Notes: a model not told the origin generated them from the letters alone. Shown: positions 24,753 to 38,587, numbered from the stretch's first letter. The stretch is 64,000 nt of DNA from Rhynochetos jubatus (GCA_027574665.1 CM050648.1:64063363-64127362), one strand, 5' to 3'. Translations and numbers: made by a program.

Positions 24753-27515
24753 AGCATCCTCAGTGTGCTTAGACCCTTCTCTGAACTAAGGCCTCCAACC
24801 TATACTTCAGAAAAAGTGAGGAGGTGTTCTGGCATCGGGAAAGAAATGACAGAGCACAAAGATCACCACCAAAGCACAACAGAGTTGCTTTTTTTACATG
24901 AAGCAGCCCACTCGTGTTCTAAAGTACCATAAAACACCTAAGTAGCAAGCCAGCATCTACTGCCTTGTAACAACTGGTCACAGACTAGAAATACTTGTGT
25001 CATTTATAAAACAGTTACAAAATAAAATGCACATATATACTACAACGGCATATGTGTGAATATGTACATATACAGCCGCTCTTGACTCTGCCCTGATAAA
25101 AGTTAGAAATTGTATTAAAATCTGCCAGTTTTACAAGACATTTTCGGCCCAGCTTCCCATTGTAGCGGCTCACCAATGCCTTGTGACTCAGGCTGCCTGT
25201 TTTCCCATTATCCACCAAGTGAACACCACAGTGTCCTTATTACACAACATTTTATGGTTTTGATAGGTAAATATACAAACACCGGGTAGCTATCAAAATA
25301 TTTGCAACAAACAAATCACAGTATCAAAAATCATGTTTTGGCTGTCTATATGCACTCCTTAGGTGCATATAGGTTATTTGTATTTTGCTGCTATTAGTGC
25401 CTATTTAGACAATCTTTACCTAAATGGGATATACTAAGAAATGCTGAGTTACAACGACGTGTGTTCTGCAGGCAGTACAGTAACAGACCAGGCTAAGAAG
25501 TGTAGTGGAGTGTATTACATTTACTGAAGTAGCTATTTCCTCAATAAAACATAGGACTTGGAAATGGAAAGTTGTACTCTGGAGTATTCAAGTCAGCTTC
25601 TTAACTACCTTGCCGGTTTTGCACAGTACTTCTGAAGAGCTTGTTTCTCTTCCTTTAATTATAAAGTTGTTACTCAATGACTTCATTTTGCAAAGGGAAA
25701 ACACACAGAAAAGCTAAAACTTGTCATCAGAAACCAAATGGTTATTCAAGAAGGAGTGTTCTATCTAAAAGAGAATTAAAGAAATCTAATCTGAAGCACA
25801 GATTCGTATTGTCTGTGCTCTCAGTTCCTGCCTTTTACAATCTATTCTGTTTCCTTATTAGATACTTAGCTAGTATATGTCTAGCTTCATCCCAATGGCA
25901 CAAATAAAAACAGAGTGAAATTTCCTTTATTTTCTGAAAAGTGGCACACTGACATCAAAAGTTCTAAAAGCAGTGAGATACCACAGACCATGAGTACACA
26001 AACTGCTGCTTTGGCAGCATAGCCATTTCTCCAGTTCGCTCATCCATTCATTCACTCATTCCTGTCCATGGCACATCACCTTCCCTGAACTTAACCACAT
26101 AATTTCACAAGACCTGGCAGAACTGGGACCATGGTAAGACACTTGATTCCTCCTCTACACTCGATTTATGAAAACAGGCACCACCTCAAAACACAGACAT
26201 GAGTTCTAGTGGATAAAAACAGATTTTACTGACACTAAGCCTCCATTCTGGAAGAACAGAAAAAGCGTAAATTGTTGCAGGCCGTAACAATCTTATTAAT
26301 CTAAACTATATCCACAGCAGTAGATAACGCAACTCCAGACTTAGCTGAAGAACTCAGCAAAAGGTTCCCAGGCTTCCACTTCTGCCATGATATTTGCCCA
26401 AATTCTATCATGCAAGGCTGGCTTTCATTTAACATTCACAAAATGTGTGTATGCCGTTCAGGTTACAGTACACCTTTAGGACATAATATACATTGCCCCT
26501 TCCCAACAGCGCTACCTGATATTCCAAGGAAATAAAAACCAATAAGAAAATCTTTAAATCATGGGTGTGTGCTCCTTCAAAACTGTGACAGTAACATGAC
26601 TGAGAGCGATGCATCTAAGGCTGTCAAACACATGAACATTCCTCTGAATACCAAATACTGCTGCAATTGGCAGGACAGGATATGTGTCATTCTTAACAGG
26701 GGTCATTTTCTTTGTCACTTTTGCCTTGTGTTCTGCATCCCCAGATTATGTACTAACATTGCTGTCATGAAAGCTGGAGAAATTCCTTGGTATTTTCTTC
26801 TCAGGGACCTCCAGTCTCACAGTTTTAAGTTCCAGTCCATTGTGGGGAATTGCACAGGCACAGCTCAACACAACCAAACAGATGCTGGGGACAACCCTTA
26901 TTAGCAGAGAGAATTCATGGAATGGCAGTTGGCCCTTTTCAGGTGGACAGAGATCTCCTGGGCCTGCATTAACAAGTATGATCCAACACCTTCCTGAACT
27001 CACCCATTAATTCTTCTTAACTGTGTAGATTTTCCAACCCCCTTTCCATTAATACAGAAGCTCATACACATACTAGCAAGCACCAGGCTTCTTGCACAGA
27101 ACGTGAATGGTGGATTTGAATAACCCCATACTGGTTAATTCATACTCCCCCAAAAAAGACTACTGCCACTGTTCAGAACAGGATTACACCAGACTGAAGT
27201 TGGGCTCATGTTATCTCTACAGCTTCAAGCCCTTGAAAATGTTCCAGGAACTCTTACATCAGTTCTTTCTTCAGTTCCCACCAGTCATTAAAAGGATTCA
27301 AATTTTTTCATTAATTTTCAAATAAATAAACTAACTTTCTTAAACACCAAACTAACCACAATCATTATCTCCAGCTTTCTGGTATACCTTCTACTGTCAG
27401 TTTAATTTTCACTTCTAGAGATACTTCACGTTCAGTTTCTAAAATGCAACACTCAAAATCCCTTCTACTTGATAACTTCTATATAGAGTAACTTATTTGA
27501 GATAGAAGGTAAAAG

Positions 27516-27597
27516 AACAACAACAACAAAAAACACACACACACACACACACACACACAAAACCCACAAAAAAAAAAAAACCACACAACAAAAAACC
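27516..27597 (+). repeat. CA microsatellite flanked by AAC and poly-A
   Basis: An (AAC)n-like start leads into a pure AC dinucleotide run of about 13 units (27533..27559), then a run of 13 A (27568..27580) and further A/C-rich sequence. Likely polymorphic in length. Confidence 0.95.
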
Positions 27598-28679
27598 AGA
27601 GCAATGGAAAGAGAGAGAGCTAGAGTTTTAGAGTTTTCCAGGGACAGTTTTCTGTTCCTCTGGGCTTCAACAGTACAGCGCTACTGCTGCTAATGTCACC
27701 AATGGAGAATTTCAAGAGAAGTTTCAACAAAAGGATCCCATCCCTAAACCCTAAGGCAGACAAAGGCCCTTTGAAAAATGTTTAAGATGTCTCAAACACA
27801 TTACTCAGGTCTTTGGAGAAATGCATTCAGTCTGTTTTAAAACCTTAAAGATACCACGGGCTTGCAGGAAAAAACACTGACTTCCAACTCAAAAATTTGC
27901 TACATTCCCCATTACAGTTCCACATTATTTTAATATGTGTTTCCCTCTATTTATGAAAGGCATTTAAAAACTACTTCTGTTTGTGGAGAAGTTATTAGAA
28001 ATTGTGTTAATACACAGGATACCTTGACTTCACAGTAATTCTCTTTCATTTTGAGAAAAGGTTCCTGACCACACCGGGGTTCTCATTTTGTAACTGAACT
28101 AAAATCTCTTCAGCTCAGAACAGAACTGATAAAGACAACCAATGGAACCACAGTATGTTACTACTCAGCTTTTACTAGTCTGTAAAGTATTCCCCCAGTG
28201 CTGAGGAGAGAGATTCAGGCATTCGATAGAAAACAAGTTATTTCATTACTGGGTCTATACTACTGACACAAGCTAATTGTATTCGGCAGCAAGGTACTAA
28301 ACTGAGAGAGTTCATTTGGGAAACAAACCAAACCAACAAACAACTAAAAAAAATCAAGACAAAAAAAACTGTGCAAGAACCAAGGTTTTCCCATGAATAC
28401 TGTGAACCAGAAAAAAACCACACCAAAAACCCAAACTCAAGTACTCTATACACTGGGGCAGAGGGAGAAGAAAAGCTATGTGAGAAGACCTGTTACTCTG
28501 TAGGTACTCGAAGACACTACCAGAATCAGGAATTCTCATGAAACAGCAAGGAATTTGCAAAACAAGTTAAGACGACACAAAAATACGCTCCAGGTCAGTA
28601 TTTTCAATCTGAAACAAGAATCCTGTCACATGTCTTTCACTCTGTGCACATTAATCCTGAAACCACACTCAGGAAACCT

Positions 28680-30250
28680 GACCGTGAATCACACTAAATG
28701 CAGGCAAGTATGGACAGAGCTATGACTTTCTCTTCCCTCTACCCATCCCAGCCCTGCCGAGCAGGGCAGCCACCACATCAGCTGTACAAGCGGCACACAC
28801 AATACAAAACTGTGTGAAGACCAATATAAACCGCACTTGGGAACACTCCGAGCTTCAGCACCCTCCCCAACACTTGACCCAAAACCGACATTACTAAAGC
28901 ACATGTGCTGCCTGCTTCGAACCCAGGCAATTCTGTAGTGCCACTGCGAGCTGCATCTGGTGGGCACTGATGGATGCAGCTCTTGACCCCATGAGCCGAA
29001 AAGGAACCATAATAACACTCCATGAACAAACCCAAAACCAGGCCCTTCGGACATCAAACACAACCACAAATCTGTTCTGTAAAACATGTTTAAGCAGATT
29101 TCCAGAATAGTCTGAAGAGTGACACCTATCAGTTCTGATGCTTTCACAGTCCACTCACTACCTTTATCCTACCTAGACTATTTGCTAATTCACTTTCCTC
29201 TGATCGCTCGTTTTTGCCACATGCTGCGCAAGTACCGATATCTCACTCTCTATTTTTTCCATAAAAGGATGTGGTTTAAGCTATAAATACAACGTTGATG
29301 CTGCAGCCTCCATTCCAAGTGTGTCTGCTTAAGGGCTTCATAAATATATTGAACAAGGGCAGTGTCTAATGCCTGCAGGCTAGTAATTTTCAAATGCCAC
29401 CACCTGAGGCCTTTCTGAAGGGCAATAAGAAAAAAAGGTGCACAAAACCAATCCTTGTTTCTTTCTGCTAATGAAACAGCCTCAATATTCTAGCATATCG
29501 ATAACATCTGAAAAGAATTCACAAAGCTATCTGATACACCAGAAAAAATAAAAAAGGTCATCTAAGCATCTGAATACTCCATTTATGCTGAAAGCACAAC
29601 AGAGATGTGAAAACTAGTAATTGGTTACAGAATGATGCATAACAGTTAAGAAGAAAAAAAACCCAACAAAACTATGACCATCTAAAAAAGTGCAAAATAG
29701 AAATCCAGTAGTCAGGGAGAGAGCACTACAAATATTTCAGGCTTTTTTTCAGGCAAAATTGCCTTTCAATCTTGTACATTGAACTTCTTGTATCGCACGT
29801 TTGAGTTTGGCAGTTTGCAATGAGCAAAAAGCAAAACACTTGCCACTGAGATCCTCCGCCCTGAATCCTCCTTAAGGGTCCGTACAGAACCGTCCGTGGC
29901 AGTAAACCTGTGATTTGCCCCTCTGAGCCACAGGAAGAGAGAGAGGGGTACAAGAGGTGGCGGCTCTCCATGGGGACCGCAGTGCAACGGTGCAGCACTA
30001 CAAACTTGCCTCAAAGCAACGCCTCAAGGATTTCTGAAGGGTGCTGGGCTGCACAACCACATGTGTGTGCTTTTACAAATAGGCACTGAACGGCAAAGGA
30101 AGAAAAGGCACCGAGAAAGGCATCACCGAGAAGAACACTTCCCTGTGGGCAACCTAGAAACGGCTGGCCACCAACGAGTACTTGTGGGAGACTGCCATCA
30201 CTCCAAAGCACGATTCACTGTGGAAGTTACCTGATGTCATGATGCTCTGA
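28680..30250. other. GC-richer stretch with several overlapping open frames, unassigned
   Basis: Two parts (28.7-29.15 kb and 29.8-30.25 kb) are richer in GC and CpG than their surroundings and have few stops on the minus strand. This yields frames of 152, 90, 86, 85 and 82 codons in different phases. None has a recognisable domain, and neighbouring frames are equally open, which points to composition rather than coding. I see no CR1 or LTR signature. Confidence 0.3.
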
Positions 30251-31352
30251 GGAGAGAGTACAGCCCCTTCCCAGCCTCCCACCAACCACTGGCTCTACGC
30301 CTGATGTTTATGGGAGGGGCCAGGGGCAGGGTATGTGGGAATTGTGTCTGAGGCGACATCCAAACCTGCTTCATTACCCAAAAGGATGCCTGCAGTGCCC
30401 CAGGAGAACAAGATACTCAGAGTGTATTAAATGAGTAAAAATCAAATATTCAGTTTAATCAAACATTATTTTCTTCCTCCCATTAGCTACAAGGTATGTT
30501 GAGTGAAATACATTATAAAGGTTTTTACAGAGCATCTCAGAAATACTCACTGTAAAAGTGTCAGGCCTAAGAATGACACAAAACTACTAGAAATAAACCA
30601 GTCTGCCATTTTATCAGCAAAATCCAATTTTTCTGGGCCCACAGGTGTGAAAACCTTCTGGCTTTTGCAGCACTCCAAATGACAGTGACAGGTATTCTTG
30701 AAAAAACCCAGCAGAGCTGTCACCCTGACTCTGCAGCAGGCATCACCTTTGCTAAGAGGGAAACAGATAAAGTTTCACTTGTTAGTATAAAGGATACACT
30801 ATACTAATCCAAATCCCCTTTGAGTTTAGTGACTAGGAAACACGCCCTGAATCAATTGCCACTGCACACCAAAAATGGACTTTCAGCTCCTTTAATTAAT
30901 TTTTTGTTTCCCAAGCTCACGAGCAAAGAAAGCTCAAAAAAAATCACTTTAGATTCAACGTTACATCCCTTCAACTACTTAAAAACCACCAAGACATTTT
31001 CAGCATTTAAAAAGCAGAGTTTACACTTGTTTGCCAAGAATTAAAAGAAGTATTAAATTTAACACCAAGGTAAACACCTTTTAGAAAGGATTCTTTCTAA
31101 CACACTGATGTGGAAGGAAGGTAAGTTTCACTGCTTTAGGTCACTTGGCTGTCTGCAACTTTGTAAAGTGTATTTCTAGGCCAAAGCTAAAGCATATTTT
31201 ACACACAAGTTGCCTGATATTAACATATATTTTATTTACCTACAAGACCTGTAGGTTCAAAGGAAATTTTGACCGCAGTACTGACCAATGCATTCGTTTC
31301 TACACCATGATAAAATTATCAAATGGTTTTTAAGTCTTTTACAAAATAGGTT

Positions 31353-31394
31353 GGGGGGGGGGGGGGGGGGCGGGGGACGAGGGGGGAGGGGGGC
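31353..31394 (+). repeat. Poly-G tract of 18 G followed by further G-runs
   Basis: The tract is G18 (31353..31370), then c, GGGGG, acga, GGGGGG, a and GGGGGG. Such a pure G tract is rare in an AT-rich intron and is a strong quadruplex former on the plus strand. Homopolymer length may vary or be misread. Confidence 0.9.
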
Positions 31395-31625
31395 TGTTGT
31401 TGAGAAAACAACACCTTTGTCTTTCAGAAGTGACAAGGTATTTTAACCCAGAAAACCTGACGTTTCAGCTCCTCATTAGCGTGCACTCCCTCATGACCCC
31501 AGCCTTGCCCCATCCCCTGGGCCTGTGTTCCTCCCTCTTCACCATCCCCTCAACCTGGGCTGCTCCAAATGCTTGTTGGGCCCTCAAGGAGCCAAAGGAG
31601 GGGTGGGAGAGGGGCTAAACCCAAT
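31395..31625. other. GC-richer unique stretch beside the poly-G tract
   Basis: After the poly-G tract a stretch of about 200 bp is C-rich ('ctcatgaccccagccttgcc', 'cctccctcttcaccatcccc') before the sequence returns to AT-rich. A short plus-strand frame (31397..31618) runs through it but resembles nothing. No splice pair fits it well. I cannot assign it. Confidence 0.3.
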
Positions 31626-32494
31626 CCTCCTTAATCATGTGAGCAGAGAGAGAACTTAACCAGACTGGCACTCAGATTGGATCCCCCTCCCATGCGTTTT
31701 AATGGGAGAAACATGGTTTGCTATGCAAGTGGGAGCTGCCATGAACCCTTCACTGATCAGTGTGAGGCCTTCCTACGAATGCCCCCATCTACCCACCCAA
31801 GACAGAAAATTATGGACTCTGTAACTGAATGACACAAGTCTTTCCTCTTCCCCATTTGATTTAAATAGGCCAATATTAAATGCAGGATCTTGAAAGAAAC
31901 TGAGTTTTATTACTCTGTGCTCCCAGAATAAACACAGGTCATCTGCGTAGTGTAAATAAATGCACAAACAGCACTTAAAGTATTTTCAAATGTCAAGATT
32001 TTATGGGGGTGATATTTACAAAATAATCAAAACATGATTGCCCTTTTCAAAATGTAAATAAACATTTCTTTTCAAATAACAGTTCTGAAATACAGTTGGC
32101 ATGGAAGTAAGTATTTTAGTTAAAGGAAACTGATAAAGACAAAATAGATTGCATAACTGTAAAACACTGGGATGACACCTTTTAACTTAATGTAAATGCC
32201 AAGCAAACAAACAAAACCCCTCTATTCACTTCAGTAGTGTATGGTTTTGTACAAGACAAATTGAAGCTTAAGTCATCGGCACAGAATAGTGATTAGGCAA
32301 GGATAACTATCAAGAGCAGGCACACGATTTCCTGCAGTCAGTCTGTTTTCCCTGTTGCATTTGAAAAATAAGTGCATCTAGCAAAGTCCATAGGTTTTGG
32401 AAAAACCTCCATGCCCAACACTGTGAGCACAGAAGTAGGAATACTACTTTGTTTTTACTAGTTCTAGCTTAGTGTCACCTTTACTATCAATGCT

Positions 32495-32620
32495 TGTCAG
32501 AGTTCAAGGAGCATCTAGAACTATGGTCTTAGTCATATGGCTTAAGTAGTCCTGAGAGGAGCAGGGAGTTGGACTTCATGATCCTTACAGGTCCCTTACA
32601 ACTTAAGATCTTCTATGATA
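32495..32620 (+). mobile_element. CR1 LINE 3' end of a different subfamily
   Basis: The sequence 'cagagttcaaggagcatct', then 'gaggagcagggagttggact', then 'tacaggtcccttacaactta' and 'ttctatgat' follows the CR1-Y/C-like 3' end rather than the 'gagggtgtccctgccc' type. It is about 125 bp, plus strand, moderately diverged. It lies only about 200 bp left of an unclassified repeat-like block that reads in the opposite direction. Confidence 0.8.
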
Positions 32621-32829
32621 TCATGCCCTGATAGACAGGGCAAGACATTGATCACATTAATATCTTGATGAAGTGCTCATTTTTAATGTGTCACTATAAG
32701 ACTCTAAAAAAAACCAAACACCAATGCTACAAACATTAGATACTAAGTCTTATTAAAATCTTTAGTCTAATGAAGAATCACCAGGAATGTTAGATGCTAA
32801 GCAAAAACTAGTATTTGAAGAAGGATTAT

Positions 32830-33420
32830 TTTCCTCAATCCTCTATTGAATAAACGGCCTTCAGCCCTGTTGTGTTGCTACCAAGGTTCCTGTTCTGCAC
32901 GTCACCCTGCACCCTCTGATTGCCAACTCGGTGCACCACTTCCTCACTTGTCTGTGGGTTGTCCTCTGCCTCCCTCATTGTTCTCAGTTTAAAGGTCTCC
33001 TCATCAGGCTGGCCAGCCTGTTGGCCAAGATGATTCTGCTCCACTTGGTTGGGTAGATTCAGTTTCTTCCAAGCAGCCTCAAAGAAGATCTCCAGGGTTG
33101 TATAAAACAAATGCCTGTTATCAGCACCAGTTGTTGACTTGCAGGATCTGTGCAGTTCTTCTCAAGCCCTACACACCCTTTCCAGGAGGATCAAGGAGAA
33201 AGCCCTTGGCCCCCTAAGCCCTTGTTCCTCAGCCCTTCAGTCATATAACCCTGCTTGATAGGCACCATGTCTCCCCTTCCAGTATCAAGAGTGCCCATGT
33301 GAAAGAGCAGCAAGGGGATAATAGTCCAAGGATCTAACAAGCCCCAGCAGCCTCACCACAACTCCATGGACCCAAATCTCTGCTAAAGAGAAAGCTCATG
33401 AGAAAGAAAGAGAGCATGTG
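32830..33420 (-). repeat. Unclassified repeat-like block, possibly retroelement-derived
   Basis: This 590 bp block differs from its AT-rich surroundings in composition and reads better on the minus strand. There a 91-codon open frame (32835..33110) contains EETFKLRTMREAEDNPQTSE and NRNLGSN. Upstream on the same strand come 'tgggtccatggagttgtgg', 'ggggagacatggtgcctatc' and 'gaagggctgaggaacaaggg', a style seen in 5' parts of avian retroposons. The LRTMREAE stretch loosely recalls the LRxIREAE coiled-coil part of CR1 ORF1, but the rest does not match well. It could equally be a fragment of another retroelement or a retropseudogene. I cannot name it. Confidence 0.35.
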
Positions 33421-36400
33421 CAAAAATATAACTGCACCTTAAGTAATGACCTTGGATTTAAATACACAGGAAGGAGAGGCAATTGGGAAGTGTATGTTAA
33501 TTTTCAGAACCATATTAAGGCACCTCAAGGTATGTTTTTCTCAACATGACTGAAACCCAGAAATTACCTCCCTTTTGTCATACCTCAAAGACACTGCAAG
33601 AAGACTTTCTTACAAACCTTAATCACCTTTGCACATCTTGAACAAAAACAGATCTAAAAAAAAAATCAAGAAAACTTGAGCTTTCCCACTTTTATATCAA
33701 CAAAATACAGTGGTTTAAGAATTTGGATTTAAACCCTTTAATCATTAACTATTTCTTAAAAGAAGCTATGTAGGCAGACTGTACTCCAAAGTAACAGCAG
33801 GTATAAACAGATTTTTAAAATAACTCAGGTGGCAAATAGGTACCTTCCCTGTGTTTTTCAAAGAAGCAGTATCAGAGATTTTGGGTAGTAGTTACATGAA
33901 TGTAACTGCAAAAAATTGCAAAGGAAAGCCATAACCTAAGGAGGATCATCTTCCCCTGTCCCAGTAAATCAGAAATCTGCAACTCAGTAAAAAAAGGGTT
34001 TCACCAATAATGGTTCTTGTAAAACATTTTTACGCTTTTGTAGCATGAAAGGTTTCTCTCTCCTTCAAAGAAAACCAGTAAATATGAATTCAATAATATT
34101 CCTCTGGCACTACCACTAAAATATTTCATTTTAAGAGACAGACTTTGCCCATCAACTCTCAGCAACTTCAATTCTGATGCAAGACAATTATCAGGAAGCA
34201 ACAGAAAACTAAACGTTAAATTTTGGTATCAAAATCATAAGCCAGGAACAATTATCTTTTTATAAAGCCACAGTACTATCCCAGGGACTTGTTCACCTAA
34301 CGTCCAACTGTGGGCCCAAATCTGTCAGACCTTCATTTCAGCTGGCCTCTGTAAATCTCTCCAGTATAAACTGAATATGAACTAGTAGATAATTGTTCAT
34401 GATATTTAAGTAAAATCACTTTCTAAACATGAAAAATCCTAGATATTTCTCAGTGTTCTGGGAAAAAAAAATCCTCCCAGAGCTGAAGAATAAACTCTGA
34501 AACATATACAATACTTCTCTAACTATTTTAAGAAAGAAATTTCAGAACACATATCAATTTATGATTTTGCCCCAGGCACCTGAAGAGGAGCAAAACAAGG
34601 ATGCCGTTTGGACTTTCACTAGTCTCCTTACCAAGCACAAAATGCAAAATCTAAAGAGAAGATTAATTGATTTCTGATATATTTTAGCTTCTATTCAGTC
34701 ATTTTTCAAGTAACTGTCTAAACTGAACCCAAAAGACTGTAATGAAATCTACAATAAACAACACAAAACAATACACCTAATTAACATTCAAACAATAGAA
34801 CACAAGACAGGCAAATCTCAAAAAAAGCTGATCAGAACTCATCCACTCCAACAACAAGGAAACATTACACAGTGATGTCTGCAACACAAATAGAAACTGC
34901 TCCCATTCAATGCTTGCTTTGACTTCAGCATCCTTTATCAGGAATGGATGAGCAGACCCTTACCGAGACAATCATTTCCCTTTCACCATGTTCACATGCA
35001 CTAATCAAGATCATGGTTCCTTATTACTATTTTCAGAGAGCAGGCAATCTGAAAATCATTAGGAAGGCAATTCTTCAGACACCATACACACTCTCTGCAA
35101 GTCTTCAGCAAGTGTCCAGTCAGTACCCACACAAATCATTCATTACACAAGAACGCTGAGAAGACAGGAAAGCTGACATTACATAAAAATTGGTATTTTC
35201 TTCTTTAACAGCTTTTTCAGAAGGAAAAATTTTGTGACGCTACTAACGGTGAGAATTGCAACTCCAGAGACTCCAAGCAAGAGGCTCTACTGAACTCACC
35301 ATTGAAGCCTGCTCAGTTTTTCGCAAAGGTGAATGCCTTCAGAGCAAAATTTGTCAGCCACCTCTGTGTTAGCGGCACTATGTCGATAATTTGTGCAAAG
35401 ACAGATACTTCTGCCCATGATTTTATGTCTTATTCTGTTATTTTGTTTTCTAAAAGCAAAACAAGAAAAACAACACTTTCTTCCATGCTTTAAGCCCACA
35501 CAGATGAACTCTCACAAAAACCACTGTGCAGGGTTACGATTGCACCGATATGATTAGAAGGAAAAACAGACCATTGTAACAGGTACAAAGCTAGCAAACT
35601 GAAATACTAATCTGCATACCCAATAGCTGAACTTTCACGTCTCAGAAGGGAATAACAAAGTCTCAGAGGCAAAACATTTTGGAAAACACAAAAAAAAAAA
35701 ACCAAAACACAATAACTGTTTACACAAACATGCCCAGAAAGATGACATTTTAATTGCTTACTTTCAGGCAACTGTTTAGTCTGTGTTTAAAATGTCTAAA
35801 TTGGCATTCAAATTGTACTGACCACTGTAAGAGGGAAAACGACAACAACAACAACAAAACAAACCCTGAAGAGCTCAATGTTAATGAATGGCAGAGCCCA
35901 ATGTCATTAGTTCCCCCACAATTGTTGTATGACAGTCCTCAACAGCAAGAAACAAGCTACAAGAAAATACAGGATGCGTTGTTTCATTCAGCAGCCATAA
36001 TATCAGAGTGTTCATGCAGCTGTAAGATGAATGCACTTTAATGAGCACATATAAAGTAAACAGATCTGAGCACCTGATCTCACTGGGGCTTCTAGACACT
36101 GTCATGGCTATCATTCAGAGCCTGACCTCAGTGAGTTCTGGCTACCAGGCCACCAAGTGGCTTGTTACACCAGTTTCACAGCCACCTTCAGATATTGGTA
36201 TCCGCTGGAGCTTACACACCAACCCAGCCCAGACTGTAACACGCAGGTGTGAATACTTAGAGTTGCAGACTTACTATTGTTTATCCAAACTTGACCGAAG
36301 CTATGTGGCTGTTTCTAACATGCCAGGGTGATTTCATATGAAATGAGTAAGGGTAAAATGTAGGATTTTTAATTCCTATAGATCAAGAATTTAATGCATT

Positions 36401-37999
36401 CTTAACTTTCAGAAACAGTCACCTGAAGTTAACCTATTCCTGCTTACTACTATGAGCCAGTGGTAACACAAACCTTGAGAGCCCAAGGAAATGACTCAGA
36501 TCTCACACATAGTGCTTCTTCAGTCCCAGGTGATACCTGATTCATCAGCAAACACACACTATTACTCACCTGAAAATAGGGGAGGGTTTCCTGTAGAGCT
36601 AATTGCTTCCATTTACGCACACCAAAAAAAAAAAAAAAGACTGTGATCAGAAAGCATTTATCAAAAGTGTCTTCAGATGTCCAATATGATAAGATACATG
36701 CTCCACATTATGCTTCATAAGGCTGTTCTCATACCTTTTGAAAAGCATGAACAGATAACCTAATCACTGAATAAGAAAGATGCCATCTGCACTATACATA
36801 ACGCTGTTCTTCAAGAGCACTTTTTGTTTTGTTGGTTTTTAACACGGAACAGCTTACAGGGACAGTATTATTTTCAACAGTTGTAGCTACCATTTTCCAA
36901 ATATATAAAGTCAAACAAAGAAACCAAACCCAAGAAAGACCAGGTTTGCTCAGAAATTTCCAACTGACTGTAAAAAACATGTCCATCTTCTTTACTATCA
37001 ATGTAAAGAAATGTCAGAAGTGATGACAATGGAACACTCGTGTGCAGGTACAGACAGGAAAAATGGTAATACCAGAAATACAACTACACCTGTGAGCAGC
37101 CACCTTATCACTCAGCGAGCCAAAAAGCAAATAGAAACTGACATTTGAAAACACGCTTCTGTTTACCAGTTTGATTCATTAATGGGTTTCTAGTAAAAAA
37201 CCTGCACAGCTTCAGAAGAAGAAATCTATCATGGTGGGGGGAGGCAGGAACAAAGACATATCTGTATCATGTTGAAATTCAAGAGCTATATGTAAAAAAA
37301 TTTAAAAAGGTGATATAAATAAGTGCTACTTTTGCATCACTCACAGTCATCATCTGTGCAAGCCCCAGGCTCTGTGGGGGAGAATGGAGCACGACCAGCG
37401 ACCGCTTCTATTCAGAGTGTGGGTCTGTCTCAAACTCCAGGCAGGAAGACTTGTTCTTCTCCCCATCTTCCACCTTTTCCTTCAGTGCCTAATTTTCAGA
37501 TCTTTCTTCTTTTTCAGATACTTCACAAAAAAACCCCAACCTCTTAGCTTAGCCAGCACGGCCTTTTTTCTGTGACCATTCAACACTAACCCTGTGCTGT
37601 TAAGAGTTAACCATATCCAGGCTAGCAACACTTTGTTAAGTCTTTGTGAAGCTGTGACCAGTGTCCACCTTTTTAGCGAGGTTTCAAGCAAGCAAGGATC
37701 TCATCAAACTAGAAAGTGCACTTCATGCCTCTTCTCTGTTTTATGTGGATTTGTCTTTAAAGAAAAAGGCCTCATCTCCAGTATTTTTTTGTCAATTATC
37801 CCTAAATGCAGTACTTTAATGAAATATAAAAGACTGTCAAAGGTAGGGTACATTCTGTGCTCAACAGAAACCTCTGTGTCTATAGTGAAGGGGCGATAAT
37901 GCATCCGTAAAATGAGAGCCATACTTAATACACAGCGTTTCAAATGCTTAGCTGTTTTTATCTTTATATTGAAGGCAGATGACACTTTTAACAGTAATC

Positions 38000-38587
38000 G
38001 TTCTCCACGGACAGAAGGTGAGTGGGAGCAGCCTGCCCGGATTTACCAAGGGCAAATGGTATCTGACCAACCCAATAGCTTCCCGTGATGAAATGACTGG
38101 TTCTGTCTGTGGAGGAGGGGAAAAGCCTAGCATCATATCCCCTGACTTCAGCGTGGCCTAAGACACAGCTTCCCACGGTCTGCCACGCTACCCTTGTAGT
38201 CAAACCGAGAAGGTTAAGGTTTGGCTGGCTGGAAAACAAAGGGTGGATAATTGGTTGGACCACCAGGCTCAGAGTATTGTGATCAACGGCATAAAGTCCA
38301 ACTGGCAGGCAGGCAGCAGCCGCATCCCTCAGGCATCGACACTAAGGCCATAATCATTTAATGTCTTTATTAAAGGCCCAGATAATAACGAAGTGGGGGA
38401 CAGATCAGTACACTGAAAGGCACTGCTGCTATTCAGAGAGCCCTTGACAGGCTGCAGCAATAAACGGACATTATCATTAAGTTCAATAAAGGCAAATGCA
38501 AACCCCTGCATCTGAAATGGGATAATCCTATTCGCCAGTACAGGCTGGTGGCCAACTGGCAAAAAGCAGCTTTGCAGGAAAGGTTTT
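38000..38587 (+). mobile_element. CR1 LINE fragment from the reverse-transcriptase region (ORF2)
   Basis: About 590 bp of diverged CR1 ORF2. Near the start the plus frame reads GFTKGKWYLTNPIASRDEMT, which follows the GFTKGKSCLTNLIAFYDEMT stretch of CR1 reverse transcriptase, and DFS... continues it before a stop. Later parts read 'ggtggataattggttggacc' and 'aaagtccaactggcaggcag', then 'ttcaataaaggcaaatgcaa' and 'cgccagtacaggctgg', all in CR1 order. It is broken by stops and frameshifts, and both ends are missing, so it is non-functional. Antisense to golli. Confidence 0.88.

Noticed and set aside
28905..28930. Hairpin around ggttcgaag on the minus strand, resembling a tRNA T-arm
   Set aside because: The five-base stem has a mismatch in tRNA register, and no acceptor, D or anticodon arms can be found upstream.
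28689..29147. Minus-strand open frame of 152 codons
   Set aside because: All three minus frames are open over much of the same stretch, which indicates low stop density from composition. No recognisable domain.
32940..33000. EDNP-containing peptide on the minus strand considered as the golli REDNTF segment
   Set aside because: It lies between exons A and B, where that segment cannot be, and flanking residues do not match. It belongs to the unclassified block.
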